Origin: CAYZJV01 sp964478945
Lineage (GTDB): Bacteria > Spirochaetota > Spirochaetia > Sphaerochaetales > Sphaerochaetaceae
NCBI GenBank assembly: GCA_964478945.1
Contig: CAYZJV010000007.1
Coordinates: 7,098 to 71,097, forward strand
DNA length: 64,000 nucleotides
Direction: 5' to 3'
The position numbers and the translations under genes are program-made. The notes beneath the pieces were generated by a model. The model did no database searches. It was not told where the DNA came from and was given only the letters and a program-made list of their open reading frames with translations. Below are positions 25,930-35,477 of this stretch, piece by piece (position 1 is the first letter of the stretch; every line of letters starts with the position of its first letter).

Positions 25930-26751
25930 TCATTCCTGGGGGGCGTTTTTTCCAAAACTTCTGAAGAGCTTGCGATAATGGGCGGGAGCATGTCCCTCCA
26001 TTCGCTTGAACTCCTTGCTGAAGTGGGAACGATCATGGAAGCCGGTTTCTTCGGCAATCAATTCGATGGGATAGTCGGTGTGCTGCAGCATCTGGGCAGC
26101 TCTGCTGATCCGAAGTCGACGTACATATTCCTGGGGTGTCCGTCGCATCTCGGAGAGGAATCTCCGTCTCAGCGTATCGGGTGAAAAACCACCGATACGT
26201 GCCAATGCATCGTTGTCAATCGATTCTCCAAGATGCTGTTCGATGAAGGATACGACCTTATGCATCGCAGCATCACCATCTGTTCGATCCTCGACCGAAG
26301 ACAACACATAGGATAGTGCGCGACTGAGACCTGAATACATAAGCAGCCTATGCGACAACAACGCTGTCGGTTGTAGCAAGGCCGCCTTGAACCGAAAGAA
26401 ATCAATTGGTCCAAAGACCTTCGCCGATGAAATTGGCCATATTCCTTGAACATTGGAATTCCCACTTTCCAATACCCGAAAATGAATGTACAAGTGCTCC
26501 GATACCGCCTGAACAATCGGAACATAGGAAGTGTTGGGTCCTATCAGGTACACCACATCTTGATCAAACATATACAAATCGTCTTCATACCGTAGTCCTG
26601 CACCCGGTCCATCATTCCAATAGAGTTTCCAGCAAGGCCTTATCTGTTCTGCGGTCAACCACCATGCATCGAGTTTCACCACATCAAAGAAATCGACCAC
26701 CAATTCGGGTTGTCGCCATACTTCAGCGATTATTGCACCGGTTCCCGACAT
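25930..26751 (-). CDS. AraC-family transcriptional regulator
   Basis: 273 residues: an N-terminal cupin-like sensor (about 1-140) and a C-terminal double helix-turn-helix (about 165-262, with IELIAEETGFHDRSHFSKEFKR). ATG 26751 has GGAGG 6 bp upstream; the first in-frame ATG at 26775 has none. It is divergent from the fucosidase, and a 9-bp direct repeat in the 105-bp gap may be its binding site. It heads the permease and binding-protein genes on its own strand. Confidence 0.9.
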   Translation of the reverse strand: MSGTGAIIAEVWRQPELVVDFFDVVKLDAWWLTAEQIRPCWKLYWNDGPGAGLRYEDDLYMFDQDVVYLIGPNTSYVPIVQAVSEHLYIHFRVLESGNSNVQGIWPISSAKVFGPIDFFRFKAALLQPTALLSHRLLMYSGLSRALSYVLSSVEDRTDGDAAMHKVVSFIEQHLGESIDNDALARIGGFSPDTLRRRFLSEMRRTPQEYVRRLRISRAAQMLQHTDYPIELIAEETGFHDRSHFSKEFKRMEGHAPAHYRKLFRSFGKNAPQE

Positions 26752-26771
26752 TATGTTCCTCCAATGAATTT

Positions 26772-26833
26772 GCATCTATTTTACACATAATAAATGATAT
26801 TTACCATATATTTGCCTATCAAAAGCATCTATT
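26772..26833. promoter_or_regulatory. Direct repeats between AraC and fucosidase genes
   Basis: GCATCTATT occurs at 26772-26780 and again at 26825-26833, 53 bp apart (about five helical turns). The longer form GCATCTATTNTAC is shared. AraC-type regulators bind direct repeats on one DNA face, so these are candidate sites. The second copy overlaps the likely fucosidase -10 (TATACT, 26833-26838). Confidence 0.45.
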
Positions 26834-26856
26834 ATACTCTTACAGGAGGTTCCCAC

Positions 26857-28482
26857 ATGACCATGCCGGCATCATACGAAGCCATCGAAAATTGGAAGCG
26901 ACTCCACTATGGACTCTTCATCCACTACGGACTGTTCTCACTGGCCGGTGGTGTATGGAGGGGAAAACCCATCACTTTCGGCTACACGGAACAGATCCTT
27001 TCGCACGGCAACATCGGCCAGTATGATTACGAGGCTCTTGCAGACAGGTTCACCGCCGAACATTTCGATGCCCAAAGCATCGCAAAACTTGCGAAATCGG
27101 TCGGCATGCGCTATATAGTCCTTACATCCAAGCACCATGACGGTTTCTGCCTATTCAAGACCTCCACAACCAACTACAATACTTTCGATAGGGCCTGCAA
27201 ACGGGATCTGGTGGGGGAAATGGCCTCAGCCTGTGCGGAGGAAGGATTGGCTTTCGGCATCTACTACTCTTGGATCGATTGGCATATGCCGGAAGCCTCG
27301 CCGATCAGTGACCACAACTCCGATCCGATTTCTCCTGAGCATATGGAATGGAATATGCAACAACTCACGGAGCTTTTGGGCAACTATGGACCAATCGTCG
27401 AATTATGGATGGATATGGGGCATCCAACCGTTGAACAATCGGAGATGGTGGCGAATCTGGCAAGAAATCTTCAACCGCATATCATGATCAATGGACGCAT
27501 TTGGAACGATCGGTACGATTTCGTCTCATTGGGCGACAACAAACTCCCCGACAGGTCGTTCGATGTGCCGTGGGAAACCCCTGCTTCGATGTACCATGAG
27601 ACTTGGGGCTACCGCTCATGGCAAGTAAGGGGAGATATCGATCGGAAGATCGCAGAAATCATCTCATCCCTCTCGCAGGTCACCACCTACGGTGGCAACT
27701 ATCTCTTGAACATCGGTCCCATGGGGGATGGATCTGTCGTACCATTCGAACGACAGGTGCTCGAGGGTGTGGGAGAATGGGTGAAGGGACATCATGAAGC
27801 CTTGTTCGACAACGAACCCTCACCCATCGGATACCATGAATGGGGTGCGGCGACCATGAAAAACAAGGATCTGTACCTACATTTCCATAGTAGACCTTCT
27901 TCACACTCCATCGAGATCCCATGGACCACCAATCTGCCGACAAAAGTAAACTTGCTTGAGGGTGATGCAGCGATTCCACTCGAACATCAATCCAGTGATG
28001 GCCGACTACGTATCACTATTCCGAATTCAATCTTCACCACACCTGTTCCGATCGTGAAACTCAATGGAGTTGGTTACCATGCCGATGCGGCAATTCTTCC
28101 GGTGGGAGGAGGACTTGTGGATGAGAAGGAAACCTTTTGGAGGTATACTGGGGAGCACTATTATGTGGTACATCCCATCCCCACAAGGAAGGTCTGGCGG
28201 GTGGTACTGCCTGCAGGGACTTCTTTCAGTGTCGGCTGGAAGGTATCCTCTCCATTGGATACCGATTACAAGGTATTCTATTCCGATGGAGAACTGTCCA
28301 CAACATGTTCTCTGCGCAAAGGAAGGATTGACGGAATTCTCTTTGAAACATACCGGGGCCAAGGGATAAGGACATTCACTCTGCGAGGAATTGGAGCACC
28401 ATGCGGAAGAACTCCAATCCCCGATGCAGAAATCAAATTGGAATTCACACCTGTTGAATTGGAGGAGGACACAAATGAATGA
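26857..28482 (+). CDS. Alpha-L-fucosidase, glycoside hydrolase family 29
   Basis: 541 residues. GH29 marks: WKRLHYGLFIHYGLFS near 13-29 with the substrate His23, SKHHDGFCLF with His93/His94, and LWMDMG, where Asp186 is the expected nucleophile. The catalytic barrel covers about 1-330 and a C-terminal beta domain the rest. There is no signal peptide, so it acts in the cytoplasm on imported fucosides. ATG 26857 has ACAGGAGG upstream. It is divergent from the AraC regulator and overlaps cutC by 8 nt. Confidence 0.93.
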   Translation: MTMPASYEAIENWKRLHYGLFIHYGLFSLAGGVWRGKPITFGYTEQILSHGNIGQYDYEALADRFTAEHFDAQSIAKLAKSVGMRYIVLTSKHHDGFCLFKTSTTNYNTFDRACKRDLVGEMASACAEEGLAFGIYYSWIDWHMPEASPISDHNSDPISPEHMEWNMQQLTELLGNYGPIVELWMDMGHPTVEQSEMVANLARNLQPHIMINGRIWNDRYDFVSLGDNKLPDRSFDVPWETPASMYHETWGYRSWQVRGDIDRKIAEIISSLSQVTTYGGNYLLNIGPMGDGSVVPFERQVLEGVGEWVKGHHEALFDNEPSPIGYHEWGAATMKNKDLYLHFHSRPSSHSIEIPWTTNLPTKVNLLEGDAAIPLEHQSSDGRLRITIPNSIFTTPVPIVKLNGVGYHADAAILPVGGGLVDEKETFWRYTGEHYYVVHPIPTRKVWRVVLPAGTSFSVGWKVSSPLDTDYKVFYSDGELSTTCSLRKGRIDGILFETYRGQGIRTFTLRGIGAPCGRTPIPDAEIKLEFTPVELEEDTNE

Positions 28483-29212
28483 AAAACCAATCATCGAGAT
28501 CTGTCTCGAGTCGGTGGAATCGGTCATCGCCGCGGAACAGGGAGGAGCCGATAGGGTCGAACTGTGCAGTGATCTCTTTGAAGGAGGACTTACACCCACA
28601 CTGGGAACCTTCAGAACGGCAAGACGCCTTTCTTCGTTGCAATTGAATGTCATGATCAGACCCAGGGGAGGTGATTTTTGTTACAGCGCCACCGAATTCG
28701 CTGTAATGGAGGAAGATGCGAAAATATTCAAGGAAGAGGGGGCGGATGCCCTGGTGGTGGGAATCCTGAACCCCGACGGAACTATCGACAAGGAAAGAAT
28801 GCAACGTATCATCGAAATTGCCAATCCTTTGCCGATCACATTCCACCGTGCGTTCGATGTCACGGTGAATCCGTACGCATCGTTGGAGACACTGATCGAT
28901 CTGGGGGTGCAAAGGGTGTTGACCAGTGGAATGGAACCAACGGTGATGGAAGGGTTCAGACTACTTGCGCAATTGGTGAAGAAGGCAGGGGATCGCATCA
29001 TCGTAATGCCCGGATGTGGTATCACAGAGCGGAACTTCGAATTCATCAAAGAGCAGGTGAAGGCCAAGGAATACCATTTGTTCCTCCCCCGCACCCATGA
29101 GTCTTCGATGGTTCATCGACCGGACCATATCTACATGGGAGGTCTGTTGCGTCAAGATGAATTTCTCATATCTCACACCGATGCAAAGAGAGTTGTGGAG
29201 ATGACCAAATGA
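28475..29212 (+). CDS. cutC: CutC family protein
   Basis: 245-residue TIM-barrel protein with the CutC motifs EICLESVESVIAAEQGGADRVELC, LEGGLTPT-like FEGGLTPTLG, MIRPRGGDFCY and FHRAFD. The family was named for copper homeostasis, but its enzymatic role is unsettled, and it is often found in sugar operons. It overlaps both neighbours (8 nt upstream, 4 nt downstream), so all three are translated together. A role in fucose or hexosamine use is an inference from this. Confidence 0.92.
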   Translation: MNEKPIIEICLESVESVIAAEQGGADRVELCSDLFEGGLTPTLGTFRTARRLSSLQLNVMIRPRGGDFCYSATEFAVMEEDAKIFKEEGADALVVGILNPDGTIDKERMQRIIEIANPLPITFHRAFDVTVNPYASLETLIDLGVQRVLTSGMEPTVMEGFRLLAQLVKKAGDRIIVMPGCGITERNFEFIKEQVKAKEYHLFLPRTHESSMVHRPDHIYMGGLLRQDEFLISHTDAKRVVEMTK

Positions 29213-30741
29213 ACAAAAGAGTATTGATCGGTGGCATGCATCATGAGTCGAACACCTTCAACCCCATCATCACCGGACGAAACGATGTCTCGATACTCTT
29301 CGACGATGAGATTTTGACCAACAAGGGCCAAGCAAGCCTCAACGGTATCATGGACACCCTGTTGCATAAGGGTTTCGAATTGGTCCCAACCGTCTATATG
29401 AGGGCGGTTCCCAACGGAATCATAGATCACAAGCTGTACCTGTGGTTGAAACAGGAACTGTTGCGAAGGTTGGCTGCTGCGGGTGACATCGATGGAATTT
29501 GCCTTTCACTCCATGGTTCGATGCGAGTTGAAGGAATCGGTGAAGCTGAAGGAGATCTTCTCGAGGCGATACGATCTATTGCCCCGAATGTACCGATCAT
29601 GGCCGCCCTCGATATGCACGCATCCATCAGCAATAGGATGATTGCGCACGCTACCGGCTTTGTGGGATACAAATGTGCCCCCCATACCGATACCTATGAG
29701 ACAGGGGTGCACGCAGCCGACATGTTGGCACACACCCTCTCGAAGCATGTATCGCCAAAGTTTTCAATTTGTCGAATCCCCGCCTTGATAGCGGGCGAAC
29801 AAAGCGAAACCAGTGTGGAACCGATGGTTTCCCTGATGGAACAGGTGAAGAAAATGGAGAGTCGGCCGGGAATTATGGCGGCGAATCTATTCATGGGATT
29901 CCCGTGGGCGGATGCGAAGGAGAACTGCGTGACGACAATGGTGGTCGCCGAAACCGATCAGGAACTGGCGGATTCGGCAACCCTTTCACTTGCACAAGCG
30001 GTACTGGACCGAATCGATGAGTTCCGATTCTACCACGAAGCATTGGTTCCCTCCCAAGCACTTGATGCGGCTCTTGCAACCATCGAATCCTTGCGACCGT
30101 GTATCATTTCCGATTCGGGGGATAATCCTACCGCAGGATCCTCCGGGGATGTGACGAATTTCCTCAAACTGGTTATGTCCGATCCCCGTATCCAATCGTT
30201 GGAGCCTCCTTTGGTATACCAAGCACTATATGATCCCCAAAGTGTGGAACTCTGTAAAAATCTTAAGATCGGCACTCAGATCGAACTCTCATTGGGAGCT
30301 AAATTCGATACGGTGAAAAGCTCTCCAATCCGTACAACAGCGGAAATCATCGCCAAGGCACACGATTTTTCCAGTTTCAACGCAACATTGGTACTGTTGA
30401 AGACATCCAATGTCCACATCATCATCCAAGACAAACATATCGGTTGTTACGACCCGGAGGCCATGAGGGTGTTGGGCTTGAACCCAGAGGAATGTTCGAT
30501 CATCGTGGTGAAACTCGGCTACCTGGAACCTGAACTGCGCTCGCTCGCAAAACGATCGATCCTAGCCCTTACGGATGGAAGTAGCAATGAACTTTTGGAG
30601 AATCTGGACTACCAACATATCGAACGACCCATGCATCCCTTCGACAAGTTGGGTCCACAACAACCCCAAGTAATTCGGGGAGGAAGCGGAAACGTAGATC
30701 CACCATACGAAATTGGACTGGAGTTGCAATCCAATTCGTAG
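29209..30741 (+). CDS. M81 family metallopeptidase (MlrC-like)
   Basis: 510 residues. The M81/MlrC family has an N-terminal domain with conserved GGMHHESNTF (8-17), ALDMHAS and CAPHTDTYETG, which supply the presumed zinc ligands, and a C-terminal MlrC domain from about 295 (SDSGDNPTAGSSGD). MlrC acts in microcystin breakdown, but most relatives lie in sugar or amino-acid loci and their substrates are unknown. Last gene of the fucosidase operon, followed by a terminator. Confidence 0.88.
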   Translation: MNKRVLIGGMHHESNTFNPIITGRNDVSILFDDEILTNKGQASLNGIMDTLLHKGFELVPTVYMRAVPNGIIDHKLYLWLKQELLRRLAAAGDIDGICLSLHGSMRVEGIGEAEGDLLEAIRSIAPNVPIMAALDMHASISNRMIAHATGFVGYKCAPHTDTYETGVHAADMLAHTLSKHVSPKFSICRIPALIAGEQSETSVEPMVSLMEQVKKMESRPGIMAANLFMGFPWADAKENCVTTMVVAETDQELADSATLSLAQAVLDRIDEFRFYHEALVPSQALDAALATIESLRPCIISDSGDNPTAGSSGDVTNFLKLVMSDPRIQSLEPPLVYQALYDPQSVELCKNLKIGTQIELSLGAKFDTVKSSPIRTTAEIIAKAHDFSSFNATLVLLKTSNVHIIIQDKHIGCYDPEAMRVLGLNPEECSIIVVKLGYLEPELRSLAKRSILALTDGSSNELLENLDYQHIERPMHPFDKLGPQQPQVIRGGSGNVDPPYEIGLELQSNS

Positions 30742-30781
30742 TACAATCCAAGTAGCGGCAGTGATGCCGTATCCTTAGCCA

Positions 30782-30828
30782 GCCCCTTTGGGATCACATG
30801 AATACTGTGGTGCCAAAGGGGCCTTTCT
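30782..30828 (+). terminator. Terminator after the fucosidase operon
   Basis: Long hairpin: GCCCCTTTGG (30782-30791) pairs with CCAAAGGGGC (30813-30822), extended inside by ATCACA/TGTGGT, followed by CTTTCTCT. It lies just beyond the stop of the convergent permease gene and can serve both strands. Confidence 0.8.
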
Positions 30829-31731
30829 CTATTCGATACTACTTTTGCGGCTGGTGTAGATGGAGAAAAGCACCATGGCCACCAGTGTGAACAGATAGGG
30901 AATGGCAAGGATAAACTCGGCGGGAACGTTCCACGCACCTTGCGCATAGTTGGAGAACGAATCCGCGAAACCGAAAACCAGTGCGGCGACCAACAGACCA
31001 AGGGGACGTTTTTGTCCAAGGAATATCACCACAAGGGCGATCCATCCCTTCCCACTGGTGATGTTGGGGACAAATGCACCTAGATTCAGTGTCAGCACGG
31101 CACCAGCCAAGCCGCAGGCGAAACCAGAAATGAGAAAGGCTTGGAAACGGTAGCGTTTTGGCTGCATACCAAGTGACACCAGGGTCTCTTCATGCAATCC
31201 AGCGGCCCTAAGCCTGAAGCCGAACGGTGTACGGTACAACACCCACCCTGCTGCAAGCAGCAGCAGCCAACTGAGATAGACGAACACATGGTGCCCTATG
31301 AAGATGTCGCCCAACACAGGGATCTTTTGCAGAGCGGGTACCACCAGTCTGGGCAACTTGGCGACCTCATCGAACACCACCACACCCTTGTTGCCGAACA
31401 AACGAAAAGAAAGCACCACCGTAAGCCCGGATGCGAATAGATTGGTGGCCAATCCGGTAATGAAGACATTGGACTTCAAGTAGAGCGTGATGGCTCCCAA
31501 CAGGGCCGCGAGGGCCATGGTACAGACCATACCGAGAAGGACTCCCAGTAGAAGACTTTGGGTATAATGCGAGAAGACGATCGAGGTGAATGCCCCGATG
31601 AGCATCAGCCCTTCCAACGCAATATTGAGCATCCCGGAAAGCTCGGTGAAGACTCCGCCGGTTGCGGCCAGCAACAGAGGTGTCATGATCGCTATCGCAC
31701 TGTGTAGGACAGGAATGGCAACCGCGTTCAT
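30829..31731 (-). CDS. BMP-type ABC transporter permease (YufQ/NupQ-like)
   Basis: 300-residue permease with eight or nine helices, in the family that moves nucleosides or simple sugars with a BMP-type binding protein. Typical segment: GVFTELSGMLNIALEGLMLIGAF (residues about 22-44, split here as a half-channel motif). ATG 31731 is chosen because it overlaps the upstream stop (ATGA) and has AGGAGG before it; the longer frame to 32058 is spurious. Last gene of a seven-gene operon. Confidence 0.9.
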   Translation of the reverse strand: MNAVAIPVLHSAIAIMTPLLLAATGGVFTELSGMLNIALEGLMLIGAFTSIVFSHYTQSLLLGVLLGMVCTMALAALLGAITLYLKSNVFITGLATNLFASGLTVVLSFRLFGNKGVVVFDEVAKLPRLVVPALQKIPVLGDIFIGHHVFVYLSWLLLLAAGWVLYRTPFGFRLRAAGLHEETLVSLGMQPKRYRFQAFLISGFACGLAGAVLTLNLGAFVPNITSGKGWIALVVIFLGQKRPLGLLVAALVFGFADSFSNYAQGAWNVPAEFILAIPYLFTLVAMVLFSIYTSRKSSIE

Positions 31732-32786
31732 AGTACCCTCCTCTTCTTGCCGATCTGTTGCAGCACCGAACTTGTGACGAGGAAAAACACCACAGCCTGC
31801 ACTATCGAGGCGATCTCGAAGGTCACATCGGAATGAAGCATCGCATTGCGGGCTCCCGATTCTATATAGGCGAAGAACAAGGCCGCGGGAATCACTGCCA
31901 CCGGTTTGAAGCCCGCGATAAGGGCCACCGCCAGCCCGTTCCATCCCATTCCCACCGAAAATTCCTTCATACAGGCATAGTAGGTACCGAATATTGCCAT
32001 ACCTCCACCAAGCCCATAGAAGGCTCCACTGAGGAACATTGGCCAAACGCGGTACCAATGAACCGAAATACCGCCATATTTTGCAAACATCGGATTCATG
32101 CCGAACATCCGCAACTCATACCCACTTCTGGTTTTCTGAAGGTAGAGGTATACCAACAGGACCGCGATGAGAGCGAAATAGAGGCCTGCGCTTAGATTGG
32201 ACGGCTCCAGTATTCGCATGAATCTCAAGGATTCTGGAATCTTGCCAGTCGCGATGAGGTTGGTCTCGGGATCCATGAAGGGTCCCGCTATGAGATAGCT
32301 TACGATCAGCACCACGGCGTTCGAAAGGAGAAATGAGGAAATCAATTCACTGGTATTCCACTTCATCCTCAATACGCCGGAGATTCCGGCGAGGACACCT
32401 CCTGTCATCGCACCCAGGAACAATGCGAGTACCCCTCCCAGGAATCCCAATGGAGCAAAAGCCAACGCCGATATCGTTGCCACGAATGCTCCGCCGTAGA
32501 GTTGCCCCTCACCTCCAAGGTTGAAACTCCCTGCACGCATCGCCAACGAGATTCCCAAACCACCGAATATGAGGGGAATGGCGGTATTGACCATATTGCC
32601 GAAATAGTAGGTGTTCTGAAGTGGGCCGAGAAAAAAGTATCGTAGGGTTTTCCCCGGGGTCTTGCTCAACAGCAGGGAGAGGATGACCAGAACTCCCAGT
32701 GCGATCGCAAGAATCACCAATGCCCCTACAGAATTACGTGCCAATTTTGCTGGTAGGAACCGCATTCGTTTCCGTTCTTCACCCAT
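31728..32786 (-). CDS. BMP-type ABC transporter permease (YufP/NupP-like)
   Basis: 352-residue permease with about ten helices and the SFNLGGEGQLYGGA motif, the counterpart of the NIALEG motif in its partner. The start overlaps the ATPase stop by 8 nt. It forms a heterodimer with the following gene product. Confidence 0.9.
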   Translation of the reverse strand: MGEERKRMRFLPAKLARNSVGALVILAIALGVLVILSLLLSKTPGKTLRYFFLGPLQNTYYFGNMVNTAIPLIFGGLGISLAMRAGSFNLGGEGQLYGGAFVATISALAFAPLGFLGGVLALFLGAMTGGVLAGISGVLRMKWNTSELISSFLLSNAVVLIVSYLIAGPFMDPETNLIATGKIPESLRFMRILEPSNLSAGLYFALIAVLLVYLYLQKTRSGYELRMFGMNPMFAKYGGISVHWYRVWPMFLSGAFYGLGGGMAIFGTYYACMKEFSVGMGWNGLAVALIAGFKPVAVIPAALFFAYIESGARNAMLHSDVTFEIASIVQAVVFFLVTSSVLQQIGKKRRVL

Positions 32787-34320
32787 TCGGTCCCTCCTGC
32801 CGTTTCAAGCCCAACATATAGGCTCCCATTTCCTCTTTGGTGACTTGCTTGAGTTCCTTTGCTTCCAAAAGAGCTACCACCGTACCGCGATAGAATATGA
32901 TGATGCGATCGGAAAGTGCGAGTATTTCGTCAAGATTGCTCGAAATCAAAATCACCGCGGCTCCGTTGTCGCGCAGTTCCAGCATCTTTTCATACACGAA
33001 CAGACTGCTGGCGATATCCAAACCCCAAGTAGGTTCGCTGAACACGATGTGGTCACGATACTGCTCCATCTCCCTTGCAAGGATGACTTTTTGGATATTG
33101 CCCCCAGAGAGTGTCCCCATGGGCATATGCGATCGACCCTTCACACTATAGGTATCCAGCAGAGTACGCGTGCGCTCCTCGATCCTCTTCTTCCCCATCA
33201 CACCATGGTTCACATAGGATTTTCTGGAAGCGATGATCAGGTTTTCGGCAACCGTTGCCGACAATGCACTACCGACGGACAATCGGTCGGCGGGAACGAA
33301 AGCCAGCCCATTCCTTCTCAAATCAGCTGAATCGTCATGGGAAATATCCTCACCATTATGGGTGATGGTACCCTCGGTGATTGGAAGAAATCCTCCCAGG
33401 ACAGCTTCCAACACTCCCAATCCATTGCCTCCCACGCCAGCGAACCCAAGAATTTCACCACTATGGGCGGTGAACGAGACTTTGTTCAACAGTGGCCTCT
33501 CTTGGTTTCGCCTCACCACCGAGACATCGTCGAATCGCAACACAGGTCGTTTCTCACCATTGTAAGGTTTCTTGTCGATGGAGAGGGAAACGCTTTCCCC
33601 CATCATCAGTCGAGAAATCTCCCTCTCATCAACAGAAGCGGTCGAATAGTCTCCGACCATCTTCCCCTGCCGCATGATGGCAACCCTATCCGAGATCGCC
33701 TTGATCTCATGCAACTTGTGGGTGATGAGGATGAGAGAGGTACCATGTGCTGCGAGTGCGCGCAAAGTGACGAACAAAGATTCGATCTCCTGTTCGGTCA
33801 ATACCGCCGTAGGCTCATCGAGAATGAGGATATCGACATTACGGTAGAGCATCTTCACGATCTCCACCTGTTGTTTTTGCCCTACGGTCAATTTACCTAC
33901 AGGCTTGTTGGGATCGATTGAAAAATGATGGGTATCGATCACTTCGGCGACCTGTTTCTCCGTCGTGACCAAATCATAGGTAAAACGATGCCTTCTCGGT
34001 TCCTTGCCCATCACCACATTCTGGGCGACTGTGAACTCGTCCACCAACATGAAGTGCTGGTGCACCATACCAATTCCCAAACGATTTGCTTCCAAGGGAG
34101 AATGGATGGGCGTCTGTGTTCCCATGATTGAGATCGTACCCGAATCGGGTCGCTCCAAACCATAGAGCACCTTCATGAGGGTCGTCTTGCCAGCTCCATT
34201 TTCACCGGCGAGGCAGAGTATTTCATTCTTTTGCAACAAAAGATCCACACCGTCATTCGCACGCAAACCGGTTCCGGGATAGATCTTCACGATGCCTCGC
34301 ATCTCGACAGCATGTTCCAT
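32779..34320 (-). CDS. BMP-type ABC transporter ATP-binding protein (two ABC domains, YufO-like)
   Basis: 513 residues with two fused ATPase domains. Domain 1 is complete (Walker A GENGAGKTT, signature LTVGQKQQ, Walker B LILDEPT). Domain 2 is degenerate: GVGGNGLG in place of Walker A, signature LSGGNIQK, and FSEPTWGLD in place of Walker B, as usual for the second half of RbsA/YufO-type proteins. ATG 34320 is chosen; a GTG/ATG pair at 34344/34341 is also in frame, but GAGG and AAAGGAG favour 34320. Confidence 0.9.
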   Translation of the reverse strand: MEHAVEMRGIVKIYPGTGLRANDGVDLLLQKNEILCLAGENGAGKTTLMKVLYGLERPDSGTISIMGTQTPIHSPLEANRLGIGMVHQHFMLVDEFTVAQNVVMGKEPRRHRFTYDLVTTEKQVAEVIDTHHFSIDPNKPVGKLTVGQKQQVEIVKMLYRNVDILILDEPTAVLTEQEIESLFVTLRALAAHGTSLILITHKLHEIKAISDRVAIMRQGKMVGDYSTASVDEREISRLMMGESVSLSIDKKPYNGEKRPVLRFDDVSVVRRNQERPLLNKVSFTAHSGEILGFAGVGGNGLGVLEAVLGGFLPITEGTITHNGEDISHDDSADLRRNGLAFVPADRLSVGSALSATVAENLIIASRKSYVNHGVMGKKRIEERTRTLLDTYSVKGRSHMPMGTLSGGNIQKVILAREMEQYRDHIVFSEPTWGLDIASSLFVYEKMLELRDNGAAVILISSNLDEILALSDRIIIFYRGTVVALLEAKELKQVTKEEMGAYMLGLKRQEGPNG

Positions 34321-34352
34321 GTGAGCCTCAACTCCTTTCATCACAACAGTGC

Positions 34353-34377
34353 GGTCCCGGATGCTTCATCCGGGACC
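34353..34377 (-). promoter_or_regulatory. Intercistronic hairpin after the BMP binding protein
   Basis: GGTCCCGGAT pairs with ATCCGGGACC (34353-34362 with 34368-34377) around a 5-nt loop, in the gap between the binding-protein stop and the ATPase start. No T-run. Same placement as hairpins in the other transporter operons. Confidence 0.55.
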
Positions 34378-34396
34378 ATTTGGCTTCATCAGCCGA

Positions 34397-35446
34397 TCAG
34401 AGTGGTGGCAGAGTATAGTCGATTCCACCCGAACGGACCTTGTCCATGAACGCTTCGAAGGCTTCCCTAATATCAGCCGGAAGATTCGCAGTGTAGGCCG
34501 GATCATCGAAGAAGAAGCCGATATAGCCCTCTTGGACACCTACGATCGACGCTTCGCCATAGGTCACGTTCCGAGCAATCACATCGGCCAGGATCTCCTT
34601 CACCAATTTCTTTTGTTCCATCGAACCGCATCCAAGCACACGAGTTGGGGCTGCCTTGTATTCATTGGTATTGTGGAACACCACATAGGCACCCTCTTCT
34701 TGGGCTACCTTGAACAGTCCTTGGGCGGCGCCTCCGGCGATGACCGCGAATACATCGACACCGGCGGAGCGCATGCTGGAAGCAAGATCGGCTGCCTTAT
34801 TGGCATCGAACCAATTGCCCACAATACGGAAATCCAAGGTAATCTTGGGATCCACCATTCGAGCTCCTTCCAAGAAACCCGGCACCATGTGCTTGTTGAG
34901 CAGTGGATACTCCTGTGCTGCGATGAAACCAACTTTGAGATCATCATTGGCGAATTCCATCGAACTGGTGGTCACCAGACCTGCAAGATATCCGAGGAAG
35001 AGCGATTGTTCATACTGATTGTACAAGTAGGTCCTGATCTGATCGTTCCCTTTGTAATAGGCGTCGGTGATGATGAACTTTTGCTCGGGAAATTTCGTTC
35101 CGACACGATCACAAATTTCGGGTAGCGATGGGTTCGATCCCAATACGATGTCATATTCACCCGTAGCCACCAGGGAAGTGAGTTGTTCCTCCCATTCCGC
35201 TTGGTTGAATCCCGCTTCATAGACCTTCACCGTGACATTCCCATGCTCGGCGGCGAACTCTTGCGCTCCCTCGGCAAGTGCCGTATAGGGGGGGCTACCC
35301 GCCATCACTCCAGTGATGTACACCAACACGGAAAGCGATTGGGGGGCATCCTGGGTTGCCTCGGCTTGTCCTGCGGCGAACAACGTGCCGAAGGGAAGCA
35401 ACAGTGCGACGATCAACACGATTACCGAAAATCTCCTTGATTTCAT
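34397..35446 (-). CDS. BMP-family substrate-binding protein
   Basis: 349-residue periplasmic protein of the PnrA/BMP family. Signal peptide MKSRRFSVIVLIVALLLPFG through LFAAGQAEA, no lipobox Cys. Motifs seen include GEYDIVLGSNPSL, EQSLFLGYLAG, VGFIAAQEYPLL and a GGAAQGL ligand loop. Most characterised relatives bind purine nucleosides, but the operon also carries a dehydrogenase, a sugar kinase and an aldolase, which argues for a sugar or polyol. ATG 35446 follows GAGGAGG. Confidence 0.9.
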   Translation of the reverse strand: MKSRRFSVIVLIVALLLPFGTLFAAGQAEATQDAPQSLSVLVYITGVMAGSPPYTALAEGAQEFAAEHGNVTVKVYEAGFNQAEWEEQLTSLVATGEYDIVLGSNPSLPEICDRVGTKFPEQKFIITDAYYKGNDQIRTYLYNQYEQSLFLGYLAGLVTTSSMEFANDDLKVGFIAAQEYPLLNKHMVPGFLEGARMVDPKITLDFRIVGNWFDANKAADLASSMRSAGVDVFAVIAGGAAQGLFKVAQEEGAYVVFHNTNEYKAAPTRVLGCGSMEQKKLVKEILADVIARNVTYGEASIVGVQEGYIGFFFDDPAYTANLPADIREAFEAFMDKVRSGGIDYTLPPL

Positions 35447-35477
35447 AACATTTCCTCCTCTTTTAGCGATACCTTTT

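Noticed and set aside
25830..26057. Long N-terminal extension of the LplB-like permease
   Set aside because: It overlaps the AraC gene on the same strand and is not hydrophobic; ATG 25829 has a good ribosome binding site and gives the family length.
31732..32058. 109-codon extension of the last BMP-type permease
   Set aside because: It is an out-of-frame reading of the preceding permease gene; ATG 31731 has AGGAGG and the usual overlap.
32779..34320. Changed motifs in the second ATPase half as a sign of gene decay
   Set aside because: A degenerate second nucleotide site is normal for RbsA/YufO-type double ATPases.
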